This document shows positions 26,018 to 33,542 of a DNA stretch of 64,000 bases, in pieces. This stretch comes from Jannaschia sp. Os4 (GTDB lineage: Bacteria > Pseudomonadota > Alphaproteobacteria > Rhodobacterales > Rhodobacteraceae). The stretch spans positions 391,001-455,000 of the forward strand of contig NZ_JAFCAR010000003.1 in the NCBI RefSeq assembly GCF_016820245.1, in the 5' to 3' direction. Below the pieces are notes generated by a model. It did no database searches and was not told the origin of the DNA. It was given only the letters and a program-made list of their open reading frames with translations. Both the position numbers and the translations under genes were made by a program. Positions within the stretch are counted from its first letter, which is position 1. Each line of letters opens with the position of its first letter.

Positions 26018-26614
26018 ATGACCCACGCCCTCGTCGTCATCGACGTCCAGACCGGCTTCTGCCCCGGCGGCAACCTCGCCGTGCCCGATGGCGACGCCGT
26101 CGTGCCGGGCATCAACGCCCTCATGGACGGCTTCGCCCACGTCGTCCTGACCCAGGACTGGCACCCGGCGGGCCACTCCTCCTTCGCCTCGGCCCACGAC
26201 GGCCGGGCGCCCTACGACGTCGTCGCGATGCCCTACGGCCCGCAGGTGCTCTGGCCGGACCACTGCGTGCAGGGCACCGCCGACGCCGCCTTCCACCCCG
26301 ACCTCCGCACGGACCGGGCGCGGGCCATCGTCCGCAAGGGCATGAACCCCGCCATCGACAGCTACTCCGCCTTCTTCGAGAACGACCGCACCACGCCCAC
26401 GGGGCTGGAGGGGCTGCTCCGCACGCTGGGCGTCACCGACCTCACCCTCGTCGGCCTCGCCACCGACTTCTGCGTCAACTACTCCGCCCTCGACGCCGCC
26501 CGCCTCGGCTTCGCGACCACGGTGCGCGAGGACCTGACCCGCGCCATCGACCTCGACGGCAGCCTCGCCGCCGCCCGCGACGCCATGCGCGGGGCGGGGG
26601 TGGCCCTCGCCTGA
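26018..26614 (+). CDS. pncA: Nicotinamidase
   Basis: The 198-residue protein has the isochorismatase-fold nicotinamidase set: Asp9 in VVIDVQTGFCPGG, metal ligands in TQDWHPAGHSSFA, the catalytic Lys in VRKGMNP and the nucleophile Cys in LATDFCVNYSA. It hydrolyses nicotinamide to nicotinate for NAD salvage; the next enzyme, pncB, is encoded 2.8 kb downstream on the same strand. Start after GGAGGA. Four bases separate its stop from the ECF sigma gene. Confidence 0.93.
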   Translation: MTHALVVIDVQTGFCPGGNLAVPDGDAVVPGINALMDGFAHVVLTQDWHPAGHSSFASAHDGRAPYDVVAMPYGPQVLWPDHCVQGTADAAFHPDLRTDRARAIVRKGMNPAIDSYSAFFENDRTTPTGLEGLLRTLGVTDLTLVGLATDFCVNYSALDAARLGFATTVREDLTRAIDLDGSLAAARDAMRGAGVALA

Positions 26615-26618
26615 CGCG

Positions 26619-27176
26619 ATGACCGGCCCCGACGACACGGCCCTCCTCGCCCGCATCGCCACGGGCGACCGCGACGCGCTCGCGGCCTTCTACCGCCGCC
26701 ACGAGCGTGGCCTCTACCGCTTCATCCTTTCGAGATTGAACGATCCCACCGAGGCGTCCGACCTACTCCATGACGTGTTCCTCGAGGTCTGGCGCGTGGC
26801 CGACCGCTTCGAAGGGAGATCCAAGGTGACGACATGGCTCTTCGGTATCGCGTGGCGCCGCGCGGCGGACCGGCATCGGAGCCGCGCCCGCATGGCCCCG
26901 ACCGACGACGTCCCCGAGACGGCGGACGACGCGCCCGCGGGCGAGGCGTGCCTGCTGGCCGCGCAGGAATCTGAGCACGTCCGCCACTGCATGGGCACGC
27001 TCAAGCCCGACCACCGCACGGCCATCGGCCTCGCCTTCTGGGAGGACCTGTCCTACCGCGAGATCGCCGAGGTGACGGGCGCGCCCGAGGGCACGGTCAA
27101 GACGCGGGTGTTCCACGCCAAGAGGCTGCTGCTGCGCTGCCTCGAGGGCCGCGTCGCGCGGGGGGCCAAGGCATGA
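26619..27176 (+). CDS. ECF-type RNA polymerase sigma factor
   Basis: The 185-residue protein has region 2 (RHERGLYRFILSRLNDPTEASDLLHDVFLEVWRVADRF then WLFGIAWRRAADRHR) and region 4 (HRTAIGLAFWEDLSYREIAEVTGAPEGTVKTRVFHAKRLLLR) and no region 3, as in ECF sigma factors. Its last codons overlap the anti-sigma gene (ATGA), and a subtilase follows. It probably directs transcription in response to a signal processed at the envelope. It starts four bases after the pncA stop with no strong ribosome binding site, suggesting coupling. Confidence 0.9.
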   Translation: MTGPDDTALLARIATGDRDALAAFYRRHERGLYRFILSRLNDPTEASDLLHDVFLEVWRVADRFEGRSKVTTWLFGIAWRRAADRHRSRARMAPTDDVPETADDAPAGEACLLAAQESEHVRHCMGTLKPDHRTAIGLAFWEDLSYREIAEVTGAPEGTVKTRVFHAKRLLLRCLEGRVARGAKA

Positions 27177-27757
27177 GCGGCGACGTCCGCGCCCTGCTGC
27201 CGTTCCACGCGAACGGCACGCTCGACCCGCAGGAGCGGGCCGCCGTCGAGGCCGCCCTCGCCGCCGACCCCGCGCTCGCCCGCGAGGCCGAGGCGCTGCG
27301 CCGCGCCCGCGCCACCCTGCGCGCCGAGGCCCCGCCCGCGCCGGGCGAGGCGGGGCTGGAACGCCTGCTCGCCGCGATCGACGCCGAGGCGGCGCGGCCC
27401 GCCGCGGCGCCTCCGGCCAACCTCGACCGCGCCCCGGTCTGGCGCGCCGCCGCCGCGATCCTCGCGGCGGTCGCGTTGGGCCAAGCCGCGTGGATCGCCA
27501 CCCGCCCCGCGCCCGAGACGGACGGCTACACCCTCGCGGGCGGCCCCCCCGAGGGCGCGATCCGCGTCGCCTTCGCGCCGGATCTCGATGAGGCCGACCT
27601 CCGCGCCGTCCTGCGCTCGGCGGGGCTCGAGGTGGTGGGCGGCCCCTCCGCGCTGGGCCTCTGGACGCTCGCGCCGGTCGGGGATGGCGACGTGGACACG
27701 GCGCTCGACCTCCTGCGCGGCTTTCCCTTCACCGAGAGCGCGGATCGCATACGCTGA
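27173..27757 (+). CDS. Membrane anti-sigma factor with propeptide-like periplasmic domain
   Basis: The 194-residue protein has an N-terminal anti-sigma domain (LLPFHANGTLDPQERAAVEA), without the zinc-binding His/Cys pattern, one membrane helix at about residues 88-106 (AAAAILAAVALGQAAWIA) and a periplasmic domain. The periplasmic part (IRVAFAPDLDEADLRAVLRS to LRGFPFTESADRI) looks like the small alpha-beta propeptides of subtilases. It should hold the ECF sigma factor at the membrane. With a secreted subtilase encoded next, the peptidase may recognise this domain; that is inference. Confidence 0.75.
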   Translation: MSGDVRALLPFHANGTLDPQERAAVEAALAADPALAREAEALRRARATLRAEAPPAPGEAGLERLLAAIDAEAARPAAAPPANLDRAPVWRAAAAILAAVALGQAAWIATRPAPETDGYTLAGGPPEGAIRVAFAPDLDEADLRAVLRSAGLEVVGGPSALGLWTLAPVGDGDVDTALDLLRGFPFTESADRIR

Positions 27758-27761
27758 CCCG

Positions 27762-28985
27762 ATGACCCGCCGCGCCCCGACCCGCCTGCTCGCCCTGTGC
27801 CTCGCCGTGGCGCTGATGCCCGCCGCCCTCGCCGCCCAGACGGTCGAGGAGGAGGAGGTCTTCGAGGAGGAGGTCTCCGCCCCCGCCGATCCCGCGCCCG
27901 CCCCGCCGCCCGTCGCGCGCGGTCGCGGCGAGGGCGAGGACCGGCCCGCGCCCTCGACCGACGTGGCGCGCCTGCGCGGGGGGCGGGCGCAGGTCGTGGT
28001 CGCGCTGCCCGCCGCCCGCGCCGCCGCGGGCGAGGCCGCCTTGGCCGCGCGGGGCGTCCGCGTCCTCGTGCGCCGCCCGCTCGCCGCGCTCGGCTCCGTC
28101 CTGCTGACGGTGGACCCGCGCGGCCTCGGCCTCGCCGCGCTGGAGGAGGCGTCGGGCGGCACGGTCGCGGTGAACGCGCTCTACCGGCCCGCCGCGCCCC
28201 GCCTCTACGCGGCGGCGATGATCGGCGACGCGCGGCCCGGCGGATGCCGCGCGCCGGGGGCGCGGCTGGCAATGATCGACGGGCCGGTCGACACCGGCCA
28301 CGCCGCCCTCGCCGGGGCCGCCGTGGCGACCGCCACGACCCGCCTGCCGCACGACCGCGCGGCCTCCGCCGACCACGGCACCGCCGTCGCCGCGCTGCTG
28401 GTCGGCGAGGACGCGGGCGGCGCGCTCTCCGGCTTCGCCGCCGGGGCGGCGCTCCTCGCCGTGGACGCCTTCGCCCGCGAGACCGGCGGCGCGGCGGCCG
28501 ACGTGGACCGCATCGCGGGCGCGCTGGACCTCGTGGCCGCACGGGGCGCGGGGGTGGTGAACCTGTCCTTCGCTGGACCGGAGAACGCCGTCCTCGCCCA
28601 AGTGATCGCCGCCGCCGCCGCGCGCGGCCTGACGCTGGTGGCCGCCTCCGGCAACGCCGGGCGCGCCGCCCCCGGCTGGCCCGCCGCCGCGCCCGAGGTG
28701 GTCTCCGTCACCGCCGTCGACGCCGCCGCCCGGCCGTGGCCCCGCGCCAACCGCGGCGCCGAGTTCGCCGCGCCGGGCGTGGACGTCTACGTCGCGGGGC
28801 CGGGCCGGGGCGGCTATGCCAGCGGCACCTCCTACGCGGCCCCCGTCGTCTCGGCCCTCGCGGCGCGGCGCGGCGTCTCCGGCGCGGAGGTCCTGCGCGC
28901 GGCGTTGCGCGCGGGCGTGCGCGACCTCGCCGCCCCGGGGCGCGACCCCGCGACCGGCTGGGGCCTCGTGCGCGGCGGCTGCTGA
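27762..28985 (+). CDS. Exported S8 (subtilisin-like) serine peptidase
   Basis: The 407-residue protein has a signal peptide (LLALCLAVALMPAALAAQ), an acidic/proline linker, a propeptide-like domain (about residues 73-140) and the subtilase triad: Asp173 in LAMIDGPVDTGH, His205 in DHGTAVAALLVG and Ser357 in GYASGTSYAAP. The oxyanion Asn lies in AASGNAG. It is the third gene of the sigma/anti-sigma/peptidase cassette, four bases after the anti-sigma stop. Likely periplasmic. Its target may be the anti-sigma factor. Confidence 0.85.
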   Translation: MTRRAPTRLLALCLAVALMPAALAAQTVEEEEVFEEEVSAPADPAPAPPPVARGRGEGEDRPAPSTDVARLRGGRAQVVVALPAARAAAGEAALAARGVRVLVRRPLAALGSVLLTVDPRGLGLAALEEASGGTVAVNALYRPAAPRLYAAAMIGDARPGGCRAPGARLAMIDGPVDTGHAALAGAAVATATTRLPHDRAASADHGTAVAALLVGEDAGGALSGFAAGAALLAVDAFARETGGAAADVDRIAGALDLVAARGAGVVNLSFAGPENAVLAQVIAAAAARGLTLVAASGNAGRAAPGWPAAAPEVVSVTAVDAAARPWPRANRGAEFAAPGVDVYVAGPGRGGYASGTSYAAPVVSALAARRGVSGAEVLRAALRAGVRDLAAPGRDPATGWGLVRGGC

Positions 28986-29100
28986 CCGTGCGCCCGAGGA
29001 AATGCCTCGCATTCTTTGAACCCCCTCCCGCGCCCGTCCGACCCATGGATACGAAGGGGCGCGGGATTGTCCGCCCGTCCCGCAAGATGGGAGCCGCGCG

Positions 29101-29277
29101 ATGGTCAGGATCATGTTTCTCGCCGGCCTCGCCGCCGGGATGGGCCTCGCGACCCTGACCGCCGCGCTCCCGCTCCGCGTCGCGGCCGTGCCGCCCGGCG
29201 ATTACCGGGCCGAGGCCGTCACGGCCCCGGTCGACGACGCGGGGGGTCGCGTAACCGAGGCGCGCGTGTCCCGTTAG
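29101..29277 (+). CDS. 58-residue protein with N-terminal membrane or signal segment
   Basis: The open frame begins MVRIMFLAGLAAGMGLATLT and continues with a short charged tail ending ARVSR; the hydrophobic start is a signal peptide or membrane anchor. GGGAG precedes the ATG by about eight bases. It lies 115 bases past the subtilase and ends before a strong hairpin, so it may be a small separate transcript. I do not recognise it. It could belong to the regulon of the ECF factor, but no evidence shows this. Confidence 0.55.
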   Translation: MVRIMFLAGLAAGMGLATLTAALPLRVAAVPPGDYRAEAVTAPVDDAGGRVTEARVSR

Positions 29278-29294
29278 CTTTCAGGCGCCTCACC

Positions 29295-29326
29295 GCCCCC
29301 GCCGCGGCATTCCGCGCGGCGGGGGC
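29295..29326 (+). terminator. Hairpin terminator before pncB
   Basis: GCCCCCGCCGCG and CGCGGCGGGGGC form a perfect 12-bp stem with an 8-base loop just after the small gene ending at 29277. It lacks a T-run. Confidence 0.5.
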
Positions 29327-29421
29327 ACCTCCGCCCCGCCCGCGCGATCGGGCGCGGCGCCCGCTTCCTTTCGCGCCGCCCCCATGCTTTCAACGCCCCC
29401 GAGGGACCCGGGGGGACGACC

Positions 29422-30708
29422 ATGGACATCGCCACGCGCGTCTGGAGCCACAAGTGGAAGCTGGACCCCATCGTCCGCTCCCTCATCGACACCGACTTCT
29501 ACAAACTGCTGATGTGCCAGTCGGTGTTCCGCAACCGTCCCGACGTCACGGTCACCTTCTCGCTCATCAACCGCACCACCGCCGTCCCCCTCGCCCACCT
29601 CATCGACGAGGGCGAGCTGCGCGAGCAGCTCGACCACATCCGCACCCTCTCCCTCACCCGCGGCGAGTCGACGTGGATGCGCGGCAACACCTTCTACGGC
29701 AAGCGCAGCATCTTCCGCCCCGACTTCATGGACTGGCTCGAGGGGCTGCGCCTGCCGCCCTACCACCTCGAGCGCGTGGGCGACCAGTACGAGCTCACCT
29801 TCGAGGGCGCGTGGCCCGAGGTCATGCTCTGGGAGATCCCGGCGCTCGCCACCATCATGGAGCTGCGCGCCCGCGCCGTCCTCCTCGACATGGGCCGGTT
29901 CGAGCTGCAGGTGCTCTACGCCCGCGCCATGACCCGCGTCTGGGAGAAGATCGAGCGCCTGCGCCGCCTCGACGGGCTGCGCATCGCCGACTTCGGCACC
30001 CGCCGCCGCCACGGCTTCCTGTGGCAGGACTGGTGCGTGCAGGCCATGTCCGAGGGGCTGGGCGACCGCTTCATCGGCACCTCCAACTGCCTCATCGCCA
30101 AGACCCGCGACCTCGAGGCGATCGGCACCAACGCCCACGAGCTGCCGATGGTCTACGCCGCGCTGGCCCGCGACGACACGGAACTGGCCCGCGCCCCCTA
30201 CGACGTGCTCGCCGACTGGCACGAGGAGCATGACGGCAACCTCCGCATCATCCTCCCCGACACCTACGGCACCGAGCGCTTCCTCGAGCGCGCGCCCGAC
30301 TGGCTCGCGTCGTGGACCGGCATCCGCGTCGACTCGGGCGACCCGGCGGCCGCCGCCGAGGCCGCCATCGCGTGGTGGCGCGCGCGCGGCGAGGACCCGT
30401 CGGGGAAGCTCCTGATCTTCTCCGACGGCCTCGACGTCGAGGTGATCGAGTCCCTCCACGCCCGCTTCTCGGGCCGCGTCCGGGTGTCCTTCGGCTGGGG
30501 CACGATGCTGACCAACGACTTTAGGGGTTTGGTCGGCGACCGGCTGGCCCCCTTCTCCTTGGTCTGCAAGGCCGTGGCGGCGGACGGCCGCCCCACGGTC
30601 AAGCTCTCGGACAACGCGGCGAAGGCGATGGGGCCGGAGGCCGAGGTGGAGCGGTATAGGCGCGTGTTCGGGGTGGGGGTGAGCGAGGATATGGGGGTGG
30701 TGGTTTAG
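29422..30708 (+). CDS. pncB: Nicotinate phosphoribosyltransferase
   Basis: The 428-residue protein shows [16 protein letters not shown], the phosphorylatable His197 in [10 protein letters not shown], and GTSNCLIAK and IRVDSGDP, conserved in PncB. It converts nicotinate and PRPP to nicotinate mononucleotide and so continues the work of PncA in NAD salvage. The start follows GGGGGGACG. The gene ends in a TTAG shared with the oppositely directed unknown gene, which marks the edge of an AT-rich segment. Confidence 0.95.
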   Translation: MDIATRVWSHKWKLDPIVRSLIDTDFYKLLMCQSVFRNRPDVTVTFSLINRTTAVPLAHLIDEGELREQLDHIRTLSLTRGESTWMRGNTFYGKRSIFRPDFMDWLEGLRLPPYHLERVGDQYELTFEGAWPEVMLWEIPALATIMELRARAVLLDMGRFELQVLYARAMTRVWEKIERLRRLDGLRIADFGTRRRHGFLWQDWCVQAMSEGLGDRFIGTSNCLIAKTRDLEAIGTNAHELPMVYAALARDDTELARAPYDVLADWHEEHDGNLRIILPDTYGTERFLERAPDWLASWTGIRVDSGDPAAAAEAAIAWWRARGEDPSGKLLIFSDGLDVEVIESLHARFSGRVRVSFGWGTMLTNDFRGLVGDRLAPFSLVCKAVAADGRPTVKLSDNAAKAMGPEAEVERYRRVFGVGVSEDMGVVV

Positions 30709-31724
30709 TCGCTTCTATAATCCATTCTGCCTTCAGCGAAGAATGCGGCAGCTACATCAAGTCGTCGATAAAGGCCAAGAGAAATCTTTGCGAAGGCAAG
30801 AACATTATCCCCGCACATAGACAGGACTGTTCTGTGTGCAATAATGCCCATCTCCTCGTTTAGCTCAGCGGTATACTTAAGGATAGTATTGCTGTGAGCG
30901 TTCTCTGACGAGAAATCACGTGCCGACTGCGTGAGTAGTTTTGTCTTCTGTAGGTAGGCTTTTAGTATATCATGGGCAAGTTTGGTCGAAGGTCGATTGT
31001 TAAGGTGTCGCTTGACCAACACCGAAGTCTGATCAAGCTTATCGTCCTGACCGCGCATCTCTACCGCTCCCGGGGAATGATAATCGATCCCCTCAAGACC
31101 AAGGCGTTGCTCATTTGGAATACAGTTTGGAAGGCTGCTGAAGAGGTGTAGATAGCTTGATCCACCGCGGAGGGGGTATTCCTGGAACGCTGAAATTGCT
31201 CGTCCCTTGTAGGCCTGCGAGATTCCGCCGTCGGCATGGTTTCTCACCGTGGCCAAGAAGGCGTAGACCTCGGCATATTTCTTGTAGAACGCTCCGAACT
31301 CATCCAACTCCCAATCCCCGTCGATATACATCGTCTGCGTGCTTTGAGATGAGCTATCTCGAAAGGCGTCAGATGTGTGCGATCGAGCGAAGATACCTTT
31401 CCCAGGAAGCGCGTCGGCCGGCGGATTGCCTTCCAACTTGTTCATCATGACAGTATCACCTTCCCAATCGCTTGATGCGAAGTGGAAAAGTCGGCGATTA
31501 GTCGGATAGCTGAATAAATACTCCAGATCGACGTGATCACGGAAATATCTATTCCAGTTTTCTTCGGTCAAAGATACAACGAGAAAATCTGAACCCTCAA
31601 TTGTTCCGGGATCAATCGCAAGTCCAAGGCCTTTAGTCCTTCCAATCTCGAGAGCGATCAGCTGCGGCTCGTCAATGAAGGTAAGAGTATCAAGGTATTT
31701 TGCCCGTGTCCGTCGTTTAGCCAT
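30705..31724 (-). CDS. Unknown protein of an AT-rich two-gene cassette (perhaps DUF6575-like)
   Basis: The 339-residue product is not one I can name with certainty. Its N-terminal half ([56 protein letters not shown]) has the layout of DUF6575-type proteins, a family of unknown function; the C-terminal half is helical. No signal peptide or membrane segment is seen, so it is probably cytoplasmic. Base composition and codon choice are far more AT-rich than all neighbours (codons such as TTA, ATA, AAT), a sign of recent transfer. Its ATG overlaps the stop of the gene at 31724-32167 (TGATG), so the two form a unit. Confidence 0.75.
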   Translation of the reverse strand: MAKRRTRAKYLDTLTFIDEPQLIALEIGRTKGLGLAIDPGTIEGSDFLVVSLTEENWNRYFRDHVDLEYLFSYPTNRRLFHFASSDWEGDTVMMNKLEGNPPADALPGKGIFARSHTSDAFRDSSSQSTQTMYIDGDWELDEFGAFYKKYAEVYAFLATVRNHADGGISQAYKGRAISAFQEYPLRGGSSYLHLFSSLPNCIPNEQRLGLEGIDYHSPGAVEMRGQDDKLDQTSVLVKRHLNNRPSTKLAHDILKAYLQKTKLLTQSARDFSSENAHSNTILKYTAELNEEMGIIAHRTVLSMCGDNVLAFAKISLGLYRRLDVAAAFFAEGRMDYRSD

Positions 31725-32167
31725 CAGTCGACAACCTCATAGACGTAGTCAGTCATACAGGTTTCGGAGTATCGCCAAAACTTGATGTGACCTTCACGGT
31801 TAAGTTCAGAGCGCCCTGCCCCCACAGGTACATCAACGCGTGCGAGCTTCTTCCCTCGAAGGCGCGGGTACTGCCGGGCAATCAAAAGGCCCGGGCATGA
31901 ATCGTTCATAAACAACGAACATGCCGCCAGGGTGCAAGGATCAGCGTTCCTTCGTTCTTCACCAAGCTCTGCGAGGGACGCAAAATGCTGCTCCGTGACT
32001 TCGGGAACAGTCTTTACGGGGACAATCCTCACAGCCTGAGGATATGCCGCGTCAACCGCTGATCCTGGAGGGCAACTTGGAGGTACTTCGGGTGGATAGT
32101 GGACTTCCTCAGCGGGCGAGTGTCGGCTGGTATCGTCGGAGGGCAGTTCGTCCATAGTGTCGGGCAC
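31724..32167 (-). CDS. Unknown 147-residue protein, first gene of the AT-rich cassette
   Basis: The protein begins MPDTMDELPSDDTSRHSPAE; the first 45 residues are acidic and proline-rich and probably disordered. A more ordered part follows with EQHFASLAELGEERRNADPC and RGKKLARVDVPVGAGRSELN. Five cysteines occur in the second half and near residue 32. I do not recognise the family. It overlaps the downstream gene by TGATG and shares its AT-rich composition. No good ribosome binding site is visible before ATG 32167, so the start is uncertain. Confidence 0.6.
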   Translation of the reverse strand: MPDTMDELPSDDTSRHSPAEEVHYPPEVPPSCPPGSAVDAAYPQAVRIVPVKTVPEVTEQHFASLAELGEERRNADPCTLAACSLFMNDSCPGLLIARQYPRLRGKKLARVDVPVGAGRSELNREGHIKFWRYSETCMTDYVYEVVD

Positions 32168-32390
32168 CTAAACTACTGCTGAGCCGGGCGTCCAGTCTAT
32201 TGATCAAAATGCTGTCGGATCGCTGAGCCTGCGCCAGCAAGCACAGGGCAGATGGACCCGACTGCTTACCCAAACCGTCGAGGCATCGCGCCCAACTGGT
32301 CGTCGATGGTAGCAGCCGCCCACCCGACGGCGTTCTCGACCAAGGGTCGGCACATCCCCAACCCAAATCCTAACCAAACCTTACCGCCCC

Positions 32391-32425
32391 CCGTATGTCC
32401 GTACGTATGCACGGTGTATGTACAG
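32391..32425. repeat. Three GTATG repeats at about helical spacing
   Basis: GTATG occurs at 32393, 32405 and 32416, spaced 12 and 11 bases, with GTAC at 32401 and 32420 between and after. Spacing near one helical turn suggests binding on one DNA face. Confidence 0.5.
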
Positions 32426-32570
32426 GGGATGCACGGGGGGCGCCCCCCTGCGAACGCACCCGCCCGGCCCCGGACCATCCCCGCTTGCGCCGCCCGCCGC
32501 TCCATGGCGTCCCGCCCGCGCGAATCCTTCGCACCCGCAGCATCCGGCCCCGCCGGAGCCCCGATATTTC

Positions 32571-32622
32571 CGTACATCCTCCGTACGAACCGTACGAAAC
32601 CCCCTCCGCGCTCTGTACGAAA
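32571..32622. repeat. GTACGAA direct repeats
   Basis: CGTACGAAC (32582-32590), CGTACGAAA (32591-32599) and TGTACGAAA (32614-32622) are near-identical 9-mers; a degenerate CGTACATCC copy lies at 32571. The first two are directly adjacent. Confidence 0.6.
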
Positions 32623-32628
32623 CGTGAA

Positions 32629-32654
32629 GAAGGCCGCCCCGAGAGGCGGCCTTC
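32629..32654 (-). terminator. Hairpin after the 18-codon frame
   Basis: GAAGGCCGCC and GGCGGCCTTC form a perfect 10-bp stem with the loop CCGAGA. On the bottom strand it lies 72 bases past the stop of the micro-frame at 32726-32782 and is followed by TTCACGTTTC. It could end transcription in either direction. Confidence 0.55.
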
Positions 32655-32725
32655 CCAGAAGATCAGGAGGTGGGGTCGGTTAGAAGTCACCCTCACCTGC
32701 GACGGTTTCCCGCCCGAGGGCTGCC

Positions 32726-32782
32726 TCAGGCGCGGACCTCCGCAGCTGTCCCGACACCATTCTCCACCATCGTCTTCGACAC
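32726..32782 (-). CDS. 18-residue micro-frame with an exceptional ribosome binding site
   Basis: The frame encodes MSKTMVENGVGTAAEVRA from a GTG start. Its ribosome binding site (32782-32799) is complementary over 18 bases to the 16S rRNA 3-prime end, with AGGAGG seven bases before the GTG. It lies 71 bases past the yhhQ-type gene on the same strand and is followed by a hairpin. The peptide has no signal, membrane span or known motif. It could be a leader peptide, a small protein or a ribosome-binding RNA; existence as a protein is unproven. Confidence 0.5.
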   Translation of the reverse strand: MSKTMVENGVGTAAEVRA

Positions 32783-32799
32783 TGGATCACCTCCTTTCT
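32782..32799 (-). promoter_or_regulatory. Shine-Dalgarno matching the whole 16S rRNA tail
   Basis: The bottom strand reads AGAAAGGAGGTGATCCAG. The known 16S rRNA end CTGGATCACCTCCTTTCT is its exact complement, 18 of 18. Flanking bases do not resemble 16S rRNA, so this is not a gene fragment. Confidence 0.7.
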
Positions 32800-32853
32800 G
32801 CATGTTTCAGATAGGGGGCAGATTGGACCACATCTCGTGTCGGTCAAGCCCTG

Positions 32854-33438
32854 TCACGCCAGATTTCGCGTGGCGATCCGGAACGGCACCAGCGCGCAGA
32901 GCGCCACGCCCAGCTTCACCGCCCAGTCCGCCAGCGCCATGCCCACCCAGAGCGGCCCCACCGCCGTCTCGGCCTGCGCCCAGCCCATGTCGCCCCAAGC
33001 CGTTGGAAACGCGACGAAACCGGCGAAGGCGATCGTGAAGAACAGCGCCGTGTCCAGCGTCGAGCCGATCAGCGTCGAGGCCAGCGGCGCCTTCCACCAC
33101 GGGCGGTGCGCGATCCGGGAAAAGACCGCGACGTCAACGAGTTGCGCGCACAGGAACGCCACCCCGGAGGCCAGCGCGATCCGCAGCGGCACCAGCGGCC
33201 CGAACTCGCCCACGATCTGCGAGCCCACGACCGAGCAGGCCAGCCCGACCGCAAACCCCCACAGCACAACGGTTTTCGCCGCGCGCGCCCCCCTCCGCCG
33301 GTTGGTCAGGTCGGTCACGAGGAAGGCCAGCGGATAGGTGAACGCCCCCCATGTCAGGTAGCCGTCAGCCAGCAGGAACTGCACGCCGACATTGGAGGCC
33401 ACCACCACGGCGGCCATCGCGAGGATGGGGAGGAGCAT
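32854..33438 (-). CDS. VUT-family (YhhQ-like) queuosine precursor transporter
   Basis: The 194-residue protein has about six hydrophobic segments and the family landmarks ASNVGVQFLL, TYPLAFLVTDLTNRRRG, SQIVGEFGPLVPLRIALASG and STLIGSTLDTALFFTIAFAG. YhhQ proteins import preQ0/preQ1, precursors of the tRNA base queuosine. I prefer ATG 33438, which follows GGGAAAG, over the GTG at 33459, which has no visible site. Annotation as queT or yhhQ would both be used; the specific substrate is inferred from the family. Confidence 0.85.
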   Translation of the reverse strand: MLLPILAMAAVVVASNVGVQFLLADGYLTWGAFTYPLAFLVTDLTNRRRGARAAKTVVLWGFAVGLACSVVGSQIVGEFGPLVPLRIALASGVAFLCAQLVDVAVFSRIAHRPWWKAPLASTLIGSTLDTALFFTIAFAGFVAFPTAWGDMGWAQAETAVGPLWVGMALADWAVKLGVALCALVPFRIATRNLA

Positions 33439-33542
33439 CTGGTCTTTCCCGTTTTTCACATGGTGCCCGGGGATCCGGGACGCGGGGACATGGCCCGCCG
33501 GAATGACGGGCCGCGCCTCCTAGGCCACGCGCCGGGCCGGGT

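Larger units (their letters stand above)
32168..32725. other. Gene-free stretch beside the AT-rich cassette
   Basis: I find no convincing gene here. It contains the promoter side of the cassette, GTATG repeats (32391-32425), GTACGAA repeats (32571-32622) and a strong hairpin (32629-32654). Composition changes from AT-rich to GC-rich at about 32250, which I take as the right edge of the transferred segment. Confidence 0.5.

Noticed and set aside
32109-32366. Possible 85-residue bottom-strand gene upstream of the AT-rich cassette
   Set aside because: No ribosome binding site, no recognisable pattern, and it overlaps the start of the cassette gene in another frame.
32781-32799. A fragment of 16S rRNA
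   Set aside because: Only 18 bases match the 16S end and the flanks show no similarity. The position before a frame makes a ribosome binding site the better reading.
33492-33512. Terminator between the aminotransferase and the VUT transporter genes
   Set aside because: The GGCCCG/CGGGCC stem is only six pairs and lacks a T-run, so it is not stronger than chance in this DNA.
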